Assembly: GCF_010730575.1 (NCBI RefSeq)
Contig: NZ_AP022614.1
Coordinates: 3,782,001 to 3,846,000 of the forward strand
DNA: 64,000 bases
Source of the DNA: Mycobacterium parmense
GTDB taxonomy: Bacteria > Actinomycetota > Actinomycetes > Mycobacteriales > Mycobacteriaceae
Direction: 5' to 3'
The notes under the pieces are model-generated. The model saw only the letters and a program-made list of their open reading frames with translations, was not told the DNA's origin and did no database searches. Shown here one piece after another: positions 51,886-59,784 of this stretch (its first letter is position 1; the number at the start of each line of letters is the position of its first letter). Both the position numbers and the translations under genes were made by a program.

Positions 51886-52143
51886 TATTGGTGGGCCCGG
51901 GGTGTTGCGCCAGCCGTGCGCCGCGTGGAGGTACGAGGTCGCGCCCGGACCACCGAGCCCGTCCGATTATGCCGAACAGCATAGAACCTGGTCCGGACGA
52001 TTCGTCGTGGTCGAACTCCCCGACACCCCTTAGGGCGTTTGGTGTGCTCCGAAATTTAGTTAGGGAATAAATTTGCTTACTGGACTGATGTCTTATATGT
52101 TCTTAAGCATAATCTAGGGCCGCGCATAGGCCGGGAGAAAATC
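51886..52143. other. AT-rich intergenic segment, probable TetR-gene promoter
   Basis: From about 52035 to 52115 the sequence is far more AT-rich than its surroundings, with AAATTT occurring twice in inverted symmetry (around 52051 and 52068) and several TTAAG/TATG stretches. No gene is supported. It probably contains the promoter for the following short ORF and TetR gene, and its base composition hints at acquired DNA. Confidence 0.4.
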
Positions 52144-52275
52144 ATGTGGATCATCGAGCTCAACGTCGCCGGCTATCAGTACACGCGCGAGCTGCCGGAC
52201 TTCAAACGGCGCACCTTCCGATTCAGCCCGCGCAATATGCACTGGGCGGCGCTCCGGCATTCGCACGCTGCGTGA
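52144..52275 (+). CDS. 43-residue ORF upstream of TetR gene
   Basis: ATG at 52144 with GGGAG 7-11 bp upstream encodes 43 residues (MWIIELNVAGYQYTREL at the start), rich in aromatic and basic residues. It ends 23 bp before the TetR start. It may be a leader peptide or simply noncoding; no homologue is recognised. Confidence 0.35.
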   Translation: MWIIELNVAGYQYTRELPDFKRRTFRFSPRNMHWAALRHSHAA

Positions 52276-52298
52276 GGCCGGCCGCAGGAGGTACGACG

Positions 52299-52946
52299 GT
52301 GCCCACCAGCGCTGAACCCACGGCGGAGCCCACATCGACCCGGCGCTGCGACACGCGCAAAAAGATGTTGCTCAGCGCCGCCGAGGTGATGCGGGAGCGC
52401 GGGGCCGCCGGAGTCACCATCGACGAGGTGCTCGCGCGCAGCGGCGCGCCACGCGGCTCGGTGTACTACCACTTCCCCGAGGGGCGCAATCAGATGCTGG
52501 CCGAAGCGTTGCGGTATTCCGGCGAGGCCATCACCGCGATGATCGACGACGCCGCCCGCTGGGGCGCACGCACCCTACTGCGCGAGTTCATCGAGTTCTG
52601 GGAACGGCTGCTGGCCGACGGTGGCTTCGCCGCGGGCTGCCCCGTCGTGGCGGCGGCGATCGGCTCTAACGACGACCCCAACCTCTCCGTCGAGGCGGGC
52701 GCCATCCTGCAGCGCTGGGGCGCCGCGATGACGCGGGCGTTCGTCAACGACGGGTTCGAGGAAACCGATGCCGCCCCGCTGGCCACGATGTCGATCGCCG
52801 CGCTGGAGGGCGCCGTCATGCTGTCCCGCTCCACCCGCAGCGCCGAGCCGCTGCGCCAAGTCGGTGAGCAGCTCGAATTCCTGATCAAGGCAAAGGAATT
52901 CGTGGTCCGCAACGGGATACCCGGCAAGAACGACGGCGCGCAGTAA
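52299..52946 (+). CDS. TetR-family regulator of the accessory FadD cluster
   Basis: A 215-residue TetR protein. The HTH is at about residues 20-65 (KKMLLSAAEVMRERGAAGVT, then ARSGAPRGSVYYHFPEGRNQ) and the C-terminal domain has the GFAAGCPVVAAAIGS segment of the YxaF/LmrA-type TetR group. The GTG at 52299 is preferred because AGGAGG lies 7 bp upstream. It ends 3 bp from the convergent small gene and so probably regulates the adjacent fadD pair. Not present at this place in M. tuberculosis. Confidence 0.85.
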   Translation: MPTSAEPTAEPTSTRRCDTRKKMLLSAAEVMRERGAAGVTIDEVLARSGAPRGSVYYHFPEGRNQMLAEALRYSGEAITAMIDDAARWGARTLLREFIEFWERLLADGGFAAGCPVVAAAIGSNDDPNLSVEAGAILQRWGAAMTRAFVNDGFEETDAAPLATMSIAALEGAVMLSRSTRSAEPLRQVGEQLEFLIKAKEFVVRNGIPGKNDGAQ

Positions 52947-52949
52947 CCG

Positions 52950-53246
52950 TCAGTCGCTGGCGGGAAGCGGCTTGACCTCTTTGAGCTGCAGCCGCGTCTG
53001 ACCGACGCTCAGGCTGCCGGCGCCCGCCTTGGTCACCAGCACCTCGGCCCCGCCCTCGTCGACGTAGCGCTTGCCCATGACGGTGCCGTCGGCGAACGAC
53101 GGGTCGATGTCGCCGGTGCGCTCGGCACCGATCTCGACCATCGGGGCGCCGCCACAACGCAGGTCGTCGAGGCTCTCGGCGCTTCTGACGACGATCACCT
53201 GGGTGTCGCAGACCTGGCTGGCGAGGCGGGTTCCGTTCTTGATCAT
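52950..53246 (-). CDS. Small unknown protein coupled to FadD
   Basis: A 98-residue soluble protein starting at ATG 53246, which overlaps the fadD stop (ATGA). It has two cysteines, in LASQVCDTQVIVV and DLRCGGAPMVEIG, and a C-terminal part with MGKRYVDEGGAEVLVTKAG and LKEVKPLPASD. I recognise it as resembling other small proteins placed beside actinobacterial acyl-CoA ligases but know no function. The two Cys and the central Asp/Glu residues could bind metal. The frame is open to 53447 inside fadD. Confidence 0.7.
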   Translation of the reverse strand: MIKNGTRLASQVCDTQVIVVRSAESLDDLRCGGAPMVEIGAERTGDIDPSFADGTVMGKRYVDEGGAEVLVTKAGAGSLSVGQTRLQLKEVKPLPASD

Positions 53247-54745
53247 GCGTGCAGTCCCTCTAGCTCCTGGATGATCTCCCTGCGCAGCACCTTGCCGGTA
53301 GGGGTGGTTGGCAGCTCGTCGCGAAACACTACGCGGTCGGGTGTGCGTGATCCGCGCAAGCTCTTGCGTACGAACTCGCGCAGTTCCTCGGGGTCGGGTT
53401 CGGCGCCCGCGGCCGGCACGACGACCGCCACGATCGCCTGGCCCCACTGCGAATCCTCGACGCCCACCACGGCGACGTCGCGCACGTGGGGGTGCTCCAC
53501 GAGGACCTCTTCCAGCTCGGCGGGCGCGATGTTCTCCCCGCCGCGGATGATCGTGTCGTCGCTGCGGCCGCCGATGAACAGGTAACCGTCCTCGTCGAGC
53601 ATGGCGACGTCCCTGGTGGGGAACCAGCCGTCGTCGTCGAGCACCGAGCCGATCCCGGTGTAGCGGCCGGACACCTGCTCGCCCCGGACGAAGAGCTCAC
53701 CGGTCTGTCCGGGCCCGAGCACCGCGCCGGTCTCGTCGCGAATCTGCAGCTCGATGCCGGGCACCGGCCGCCCGACCGATCCCAGCCGCTTGATCCATCG
53801 GGCCCCGTCTGGCCCCTCCGCCGACCGCGCGGCGCGGTGGTCGTCGGGCGTCAGCACCGCGATGGTGGAGCTGGTCTCGGTGAGGCCGTAGGCGTTGACG
53901 AAACCGACATCGGGCAACAGGTCCAGCGCCCGGCGGACCAGCGGGAGGCCCACCTTCGAGCCGCCGTAGGCGAGATTGCGCAGCGACGGCAGCTCGTGGC
54001 CGCCGGCCTCCAGCGTGGTGACGATGCGGTCGAGCATGGTGGGCACCACCGTCGCGGTGGTGACCCGCTCGGTGTTGACCAGCCGGACCCATTCCTGCGC
54101 GTCGAAGTTCGGCAGGTACACCATCTTGCGGCCCGCGTAGAGATTCGACAGCGCGGCCCCGACCCCGGCGATGTGGTACGGCGGCACGCAGATCAGGGCC
54201 GCGTCCGCCTCAGCGGCCGACTCGAACTCCACCGTGCCGGTCACATAGCTGGTCAGGTTGTTGTGCGAGAGCTCGACGGCCTTGGGCTGCGACGTGGTGC
54301 CCGACGTGAACAAAACGACCGCCACCGACTCCGGGTCTGCAAACTCCGCCGCGGGTTCGGCGTCGCGGGCGGCCGCGAGGAACTCGTCGGATTCCATGAG
54401 CCGGCCCGCGGCGTCGCCGACCATGTCCCGGTAGCGGCCGTCGACGATCACCAGCGGATCGGGCAGCCGCTCGATCAGCGCCCGGATGCCCTCGGCGGAC
54501 AGCCGGTAGTTGATCGGGGTGAACGCGAGCCCGGCGCGCGCGGCGGCGAAGATCAGCGTCGGCAGCATGGCGCCGCCGATGCCGACGTAGACGACATGGC
54601 CGGCGGTGGACGCCGCGATCACGCCCGCCCCGCCGTCGGCGAGGTCACTGAGCTGCTGCGTCGTCAACCGCAGGTCGCCGGAGACGACGGCGGTGCGGTC
54701 GGGATTGCTCGACGCGGCCATCTCCAGCAGCAGGGAAATACTCAC
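53243..54745 (-). CDS. AMP-binding acyl-CoA synthetase (FadD type)
   Basis: A 500-residue adenylate-forming ligase. Motifs: P-loop LFTSGTTSQPKAVELSH near residue 148, NAYGLTETSS near 290, FPTRDVAMLDEDGYLFIGGR near 380, IIRGGENIAPAELEEVL near 405, and the catalytic Lys in PTTPTGKVLRREI near 488. The GTG at 54745 starts it. It activates a carboxylic acid to acyl-CoA; substrate unknown. Coupled by ATGA overlap to the small downstream gene. Located between orthologs of Rv0223c and Rv0222, so it belongs to the accessory insert. Confidence 0.87.
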   Translation of the reverse strand: MSISLLLEMAASSNPDRTAVVSGDLRLTTQQLSDLADGGAGVIAASTAGHVVYVGIGGAMLPTLIFAAARAGLAFTPINYRLSAEGIRALIERLPDPLVIVDGRYRDMVGDAAGRLMESDEFLAAARDAEPAAEFADPESVAVVLFTSGTTSQPKAVELSHNNLTSYVTGTVEFESAAEADAALICVPPYHIAGVGAALSNLYAGRKMVYLPNFDAQEWVRLVNTERVTTATVVPTMLDRIVTTLEAGGHELPSLRNLAYGGSKVGLPLVRRALDLLPDVGFVNAYGLTETSSTIAVLTPDDHRAARSAEGPDGARWIKRLGSVGRPVPGIELQIRDETGAVLGPGQTGELFVRGEQVSGRYTGIGSVLDDDGWFPTRDVAMLDEDGYLFIGGRSDDTIIRGGENIAPAELEEVLVEHPHVRDVAVVGVEDSQWGQAIVAVVVPAAGAEPDPEELREFVRKSLRGSRTPDRVVFRDELPTTPTGKVLRREIIQELEGLHA

Positions 54746-54902
54746 GGTTGAATTTCTCCGGTATCAGCACGTTACAAAGCCGGCCAAAAGTGTCATGTTT
54801 GACTGTAGTTTAGATCACCCGGTAGCCCGCGGGCTGAGCACCTCGGCGCCTGACCGACGGGCACCCACCCGGCGGTGCCGCCGACGCATGCTGCCACCGG
54901 GC

Positions 54903-55688
54903 TTACGTCCCGGTCCAGCGGGCCGGGCGCTTCTCGGCGAAGGCGACAGCGCCTTCCTTGGCGTCGTTCGAGGAGAAGACCGGGGTCAGGATCTTGTTCT
55001 GCTCGGCGAACATGGTCTCGCGGCTCCAGCCCCGGGACTCGACGATGATGCGCTTGGTGGCCGCGACGGCGAGCGGCCCGTTGGCGGCGATCCGCTCGGC
55101 CAGGGCGAGCGCCTCCTCGAGGGCGGTGCCCGGCTCGGCCAGCACGTTGACCAGACCCAGCCGGTGCGCGCGCTCGGCCGGCAGGTTCTCACCGGTGAGC
55201 GCGAGTTCCATGGCGATGGCGTACGGGATCCGCTCCGGTAGCCGCAGCAGGCCACCGCCGCCGGCCACCAGTCCACGCTTGACCTCTGGGATCCCGAACG
55301 CCGAGTCCTTGGACGCGACGATCAGGTCCGTGGCCAGCGCCAGCTCGGTGCCACCGGCCAGGGCGTAGCCCTCGACCGCCGCGATCAGCGGCTTGTCCGG
55401 CGGCCGCTCGGTGAAGCCCATGCCGCGGCCCGCCACGATCGGCAGCTCGCCACGCGCGAACGCCTTGAGATCCATCCCGGCACAAAAGGATCCGCCGGCA
55501 CCGGTCAGGATCCCCACGGAAAGACCCGGGTCGCCGTCGAGCCGGTCCACAGCCTCGGCCAGCCCGTTGGCGACAGCGGCGTTGACCGCGTTCTTGGCCT
55601 TCGGCCGGTTGATGGTGATGATCAGGATCCGGTCCCGTTGCTCGACGAGGACTTCGGGTTCGGGATTTTCTTGGCTCTCGGTGCTCAC
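54903..55688 (-). CDS. echA1: Enoyl-CoA hydratase/isomerase EchA1
   Basis: A 261-residue crotonase-family protein matching Rv0222. The oxyanion-hole segments are GGSFCAGMDLKAFA near residue 70 and EGYALAGGTELALATDL near 105, with Glu in GIPEVKRGLVAGGG near 135. It hydrates or isomerises enoyl-CoA in beta-oxidation. The GTG at 55688 is preferred over ATG 55712 because AAGGAG precedes it and the N-terminus then matches the ortholog (STESQ...EPEVLVEQRDR). Confidence 0.9.
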   Translation of the reverse strand: MSTESQENPEPEVLVEQRDRILIITINRPKAKNAVNAAVANGLAEAVDRLDGDPGLSVGILTGAGGSFCAGMDLKAFARGELPIVAGRGMGFTERPPDKPLIAAVEGYALAGGTELALATDLIVASKDSAFGIPEVKRGLVAGGGGLLRLPERIPYAIAMELALTGENLPAERAHRLGLVNVLAEPGTALEEALALAERIAANGPLAVAATKRIIVESRGWSRETMFAEQNKILTPVFSSNDAKEGAVAFAEKRPARWTGT

Positions 55689-55809
55689 GGTGGTGGACAG
55701 CTCCTTCGGCATCGGCGGCTGCTGACCGACCGATGGTAACCGCCGACCGAAGCCGCCGATAACAGGATTGTCGCCGGCGGAGAGTCCCGTTACCGGACCG
55801 ACCGAACCC

Positions 55810-57219
55810 TCAGGCCGGCGCCATCGCGGTCTCGACGACCGTAAGTTTCTCGGAAAATCCTGCGGCGCGGCGTATTTCGATGAAGTCGGCGACCATGGCC
55901 TCGGTCACCTCGTGCGGGTCCTTGAGCGTCGCGCCGTCGGCGAGCACGGAGATGTTGAGCTGGTCGACGTAGCTCCACACGGTGATGTTGAGCCCGCTGC
56001 CGGCGGTCAGCGGGCCCACCGAATAGATCTCGGTGACCAGCGCCCCGCCGACGCGCCCACGCTGGCGGGGTCCCGGAACGTTGGAGATGTTCAGGTTGAA
56101 GATCTTGTTCTGCCCGTCGCGGCCGGACGCCCAGCGGAAGAAGGCCTGGGTGGGGGCGGGCGGCATGTAGGCGGCCCAGCGGCTCACCAACTCCGGGCCC
56201 ATCAGCTGATTGCTCTCCTTCGCCGAGTTGGCGTTCTCGTGACAGTTCTGCACCCGCTCCAGTGGGTCGTCGAGGTCGGCGGGCAGGCCCACCAGCACCC
56301 CGGTGAAGTAGTTGCCGGAGATTCGCTCCGGGGAGAAGTCGAAGCTCATGGGCACCGACGCCAGCAATGGCTGGGCCTGGCCGTCGTACCTGAGCAGCAG
56401 CGTGCGCAGCGCGCCTGTCGCCATGGCCAGGACCATGTCGTTGATGGTCGCGCCGAGGCGCTTGCCGGTCTCCTTGACGTCGGCCAGCGCCAGGGTGGCG
56501 GTGGCGAAGCGGCGCTCCGCGGTGATCTTGTGGTTCATGAACGTCGGCGGCGGCTCGAACGGCCGGGTCAATTCGGGGGAGAGCTTGCGCGAGCTGCGCC
56601 GCACCCTGCCCAGGCCCTGCGCCGTGTAGCGGATGTTGTGGGGGATCCGCCCGACGTGACGCAGGTGATCGACGAACGCCGAGCTCATCAGCTGCCGAGA
56701 GCTGGGAGCCGGGTCGGCGACGTACCCGCCGCTCTCGGGCCCGGCCTGCAGGTCCATGCCGCGGGCCATCAAGTTGGCCGACGCGACGCCGTCGGCGAGC
56801 GCGTGGTGGATCTTGCCCACCACGGCGATCCGGTTGTTGGCCAGGCCCTCGACGAAGTACATCTCCCACAGCGGGCGGCTGCGGTCGAGCGGCGTGCTGG
56901 CGATCTGCCCGATCGCCTCGTCCAGTTCGCGACGGCCACCCGGAGCGGGCAGCCGCCAGGGCCTGATGTGGTAGCCCAGGTCGACGTCACAGTGTTCGCG
57001 CCACATCGGGTGGTGAAACTTGAAGGGCACCTCGACCAGCTGGTAGCAGAACGGCTCGAGCTTGTTCAGGCGGCCGCCGATGACCTCCCGGAAGGCGTCG
57101 ATGTCGAAGTCGAGCCGGTCATCGGCCAGCTCGATGACGGCGGCTTTGATGGTGTGCATGTGCACGTTCGGCGTCTCGCTGTAGAGCAGTACCGCATCCC
57201 AGCCGCTCAGCCTCTTCAC
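55810..57219 (-). CDS. WS/DGAT-family acyltransferase (Rv0221 type)
   Basis: A 469-residue wax ester synthase/diacylglycerol acyltransferase matching Rv0221. The catalytic HHxxxDG motif is KIHHALADGVAS near residue 135, and the second family motif is in NLNISNVPGPRQ near 370. It esterifies acyl-CoA to diacylglycerol or alcohols, contributing to storage triacylglycerol. The GTG at 57219 is the start. It lies 44 bp after lipC, same strand, and before echA1. Confidence 0.92.
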   Translation of the reverse strand: MKRLSGWDAVLLYSETPNVHMHTIKAAVIELADDRLDFDIDAFREVIGGRLNKLEPFCYQLVEVPFKFHHPMWREHCDVDLGYHIRPWRLPAPGGRRELDEAIGQIASTPLDRSRPLWEMYFVEGLANNRIAVVGKIHHALADGVASANLMARGMDLQAGPESGGYVADPAPSSRQLMSSAFVDHLRHVGRIPHNIRYTAQGLGRVRRSSRKLSPELTRPFEPPPTFMNHKITAERRFATATLALADVKETGKRLGATINDMVLAMATGALRTLLLRYDGQAQPLLASVPMSFDFSPERISGNYFTGVLVGLPADLDDPLERVQNCHENANSAKESNQLMGPELVSRWAAYMPPAPTQAFFRWASGRDGQNKIFNLNISNVPGPRQRGRVGGALVTEIYSVGPLTAGSGLNITVWSYVDQLNISVLADGATLKDPHEVTEAMVADFIEIRRAAGFSEKLTVVETAMAPA

Positions 57220-57263
57220 CGCTGCCCCTTGCCCATAGACGGACCATACTCAGCAACGGCAGG

Positions 57264-58466
57264 TCAGATGACCTCTTTGGCCCCGATCCGGGTCGTGCGA
57301 TAGACCTGATTGAGAAACAGCGAGGCCGCGTGCGCCGCCGCGCCGGCACGCTCCCCGTCGACCAGGTCGTAGCCGTGGCCGGCGCCCGGCAACTCGAGGT
57401 AGCCCACCATCGAGTGCGACACGGCCCGCAGCCGGTCGACGAAGCTGCGCGCCTGCTCGACCGGGATGACGCTGTCCTTGCTGCCGTGAATGACGAGGAA
57501 CGGCGGGGCATTTCGGTGCACCCGCTCGATCGGCGACGCGTCGCGGAACACCTCGGGATGACGGGCTATCGACTTCCTGACCACCACCCGCTCCAGGAAG
57601 TCGACGAAGCGCACCCGCTCCGGCGTGGACCGGTCGTGCCAGTCGTAGCGACCGTAGATTCCGACCACCGCGTCCACCGTGGTGTCGGCGCCCTCCGGCA
57701 GCTTGTTCTCCAGGGCCGGATCGTTGGGGGTCAGCCCGGCGAGCGCGGACAGGTGCCCGCCGGCCGAACAGCCCGCGACGGCGACGAAGTCGCGGTCGCC
57801 GCCGAACCTGTCGACGTTGGCGCGCGCCCACGCGACCGCGGTCTTGACGTCGATGATGTGTCGCGGCCAGCGGTGGTGCGGGGCAACGCGGTAGTCGATC
57901 GCCAGGCACACCCAACCCAGCTCGGCCAGGCGGGACATCAGCGCCGAGCCCTGGCCCATCGCCTTGCCGTGCACCCAGGCGCCGCCGGGAACGAAGATCA
58001 GCACCGGAGCCGGCTGAGCGGGAAGGTCTTTGCGCCGCCAGACGTCGAGCACCTGCGCGGGGTGGTCGCCGTAGTGGACCCCGCGGCGGTAGAGATAGCG
58101 GCGCTGGCGCATGGCGTCCCAGATCGGCGGGGTGCGTTCCGCGACCGGCCACTCCAAGTCCAGGTCCGCGGCGGACACGACGCCACGCAGGGCGGCCAGC
58201 GACACGTCGCGCGTGCTTTCGCGGTCCCGGCGCCGGGCCTCGCCGGTGCCCGGCTTGAACATGTCGCGCCTCATCGACGACATGAAGTCCGGGGCGTGCC
58301 GAACGCCCCACACCCCCATCGCGGTCACGCCGCCCAGGGGTTCGAGGTGCCTGCCGACCACGGGCAGCGATGCTCCCATGGTGGTCAAGGCCAGTGCGTA
58401 GTCTCCGGGACGGGCCCGGAGCAGCCATTTCACGCAGGGGGCGATGCTCGGTCCGTTAACCGTCAT
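57264..58466 (-). CDS. lipC: Carboxylesterase/lipase LipC
   Basis: A 400-residue alpha/beta hydrolase of the hormone-sensitive-lipase group, matching Rv0220. The nucleophile is in VAVAGCSAGGHLSALAG near residue 218, the acid probably in HGSKDSVIPVEQ near 335, and the base His in LPGAGHGYDLV near 370. The oxyanion-hole HGGG motif is altered to FVPGGAWVHG near 155. M. tuberculosis LipC is a cell-surface esterase. ATG at 58466. It probably forms an operon with the Rv0221-type gene. Confidence 0.92.
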   Translation of the reverse strand: MTVNGPSIAPCVKWLLRARPGDYALALTTMGASLPVVGRHLEPLGGVTAMGVWGVRHAPDFMSSMRRDMFKPGTGEARRRDRESTRDVSLAALRGVVSAADLDLEWPVAERTPPIWDAMRQRRYLYRRGVHYGDHPAQVLDVWRRKDLPAQPAPVLIFVPGGAWVHGKAMGQGSALMSRLAELGWVCLAIDYRVAPHHRWPRHIIDVKTAVAWARANVDRFGGDRDFVAVAGCSAGGHLSALAGLTPNDPALENKLPEGADTTVDAVVGIYGRYDWHDRSTPERVRFVDFLERVVVRKSIARHPEVFRDASPIERVHRNAPPFLVIHGSKDSVIPVEQARSFVDRLRAVSHSMVGYLELPGAGHGYDLVDGERAGAAAHAASLFLNQVYRTTRIGAKEVI

Positions 58467-58569
58467 CAGGGCAGCCTACCCCCGACCGGATCGGCGAAAC
58501 TGACGTTTGCGAAGAAGCCGGGCCGCCGGTTCGGCGAGCGCCGCCGAGCGATTGCCGATCCCGGTGTCG

Positions 58570-59301
58570 TCACTGTTCAGCGTGGTCTTTGCCATTCGCC
58601 GGCAAGCGGCCGATCTCGGCGGCGCGGGGCGCGTCAAGGGCCGCGAGGGTCGCGATCACCCGACCGCCGATCAGGCGGACGCCGGTCAGCGTCAGGCCCA
58701 CCTGCGCGGCCAATGCGGCGGCGCTGTCCACTCCGACCCACGCCCAGCGAAACCAGGGCCCGACCTCGTATGCCGACTCCAAGCGGACCCACCGCGAATG
58801 GATGCCGATGGTCTCCACGTCGAACTCCGCCACGCATCGACCGCCGCGCGCCAGCAGCTCCACGGCACGGCCCAGGATGCGCAGCGGATCCCCGCCGAGG
58901 CCGACATTCCCGTCGACCAGCAGGACCGTCTGCCACAGGCCTGTTGCGGGCAGCGGCTCGAACACGTCACCGAGCAGCGCCGGCGCGCCGCCGCGCCCCG
59001 CCAACCGGATCGCGGCCGCTGATCGGTCGATGCCCAGGGCCGGAACGCCCAGCCGGATCAGCCGCGCCACCAGCCGCCCTGGCCCGCAGCCCAGTTCGAT
59101 GGTCGGCCCGGTGCACATCTGCGTGACGGCTTCGTCGAAGACCTCGTCGGAGGCGTCACCAAATCCATCACCGGGTAACTCCCCACCCGGACATCGCAGC
59201 CCCAGCCAGCGGTGGGCCGGCAGCGGGCGCAGCTCACCGTCCTCGTGCCGAATCCAACATCGCTCGCCGCCAAGCGCCTGATCGTAGAGGTGCCCCAGCA
59301 T
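58570..59301 (-). CDS. SAM-dependent methyltransferase downstream of nirBD2
   Basis: A 243-residue class I methyltransferase. The SAM motif is TIELGCGPGRLVARLIRLG near residue 67, with ALGIDRSAAAIRLA following and the acidic VLLVDGNVGLGGD near 128. It is not a uroporphyrinogen methyltransferase, so it does not obviously serve siroheme synthesis. The N-terminal ~60 residues (YDQALGGERCWIRHEDGELR) look family-specific. It follows nirD2 by 156 bp on the same strand; cotranscription is possible. Substrate unknown. Confidence 0.78.
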   Translation of the reverse strand: MLGHLYDQALGGERCWIRHEDGELRPLPAHRWLGLRCPGGELPGDGFGDASDEVFDEAVTQMCTGPTIELGCGPGRLVARLIRLGVPALGIDRSAAAIRLAGRGGAPALLGDVFEPLPATGLWQTVLLVDGNVGLGGDPLRILGRAVELLARGGRCVAEFDVETIGIHSRWVRLESAYEVGPWFRWAWVGVDSAAALAAQVGLTLTGVRLIGGRVIATLAALDAPRAAEIGRLPANGKDHAEQ

Positions 59302-59457
59302 TTCACGTCCCTCGCGTCGTGCCCGACCGGGCGGCCCGCGCTCGGTCCCCGGGCGGGACGTTGCGACGACGAACCGGCAAACGCGAACATTCTGGCATCC
59401 ACCGCGTCGGCCGGCACTTCCACCGATACCCCGATCGTCGCTCGGCTAATCCAGCGA

Positions 59458-59784
59458 TCAGGCGTGCACCCTGCCGTCGATGCTGAGCCGGATGGTCCCG
59501 TCGTCGCCGGCGCGCACGTCGTAGGCGGTGACCGGCGCGTCGCCCTCGGAGACCTCGCATCCGGTTTTCAGGTCGTAGGTTCGGCCGTGCAGCGGGCATA
59601 TGACGACGCGGCCGTCGGCAAGCCCGTCGGCCAATGGACCGCCGCGATGCGGGCACACCGCGTCGAGGGCTCGCAGCGAGCCGTCGCGCAGCCGGAACAC
59701 CGCGATCTGTCGATGCTCGACGACGAAGGTGCGGCCTTCGCCCACCGGGATCTCGTCCACGGGACCAAGGGAGACGTCGGTCAT
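59458..59784 (-). CDS. Rieske-type nitrite reductase small subunit (NirD2)
   Basis: A 108-residue Rieske ferredoxin-like protein with a complete [2Fe-2S] site: CPHRGGPL near residue 45 and CPLHGRTYDL near 64. It starts inside the nirB2 stop (ATGA), so it is the small subunit of the second nitrite reductase. It differs from the NirD at 8756-9112, which has lost all cluster ligands. It may carry electrons to the siroheme subunit or, by inference, to nitrate reductase. Confidence 0.9.
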   Translation of the reverse strand: MTDVSLGPVDEIPVGEGRTFVVEHRQIAVFRLRDGSLRALDAVCPHRGGPLADGLADGRVVICPLHGRTYDLKTGCEVSEGDAPVTAYDVRAGDDGTIRLSIDGRVHA

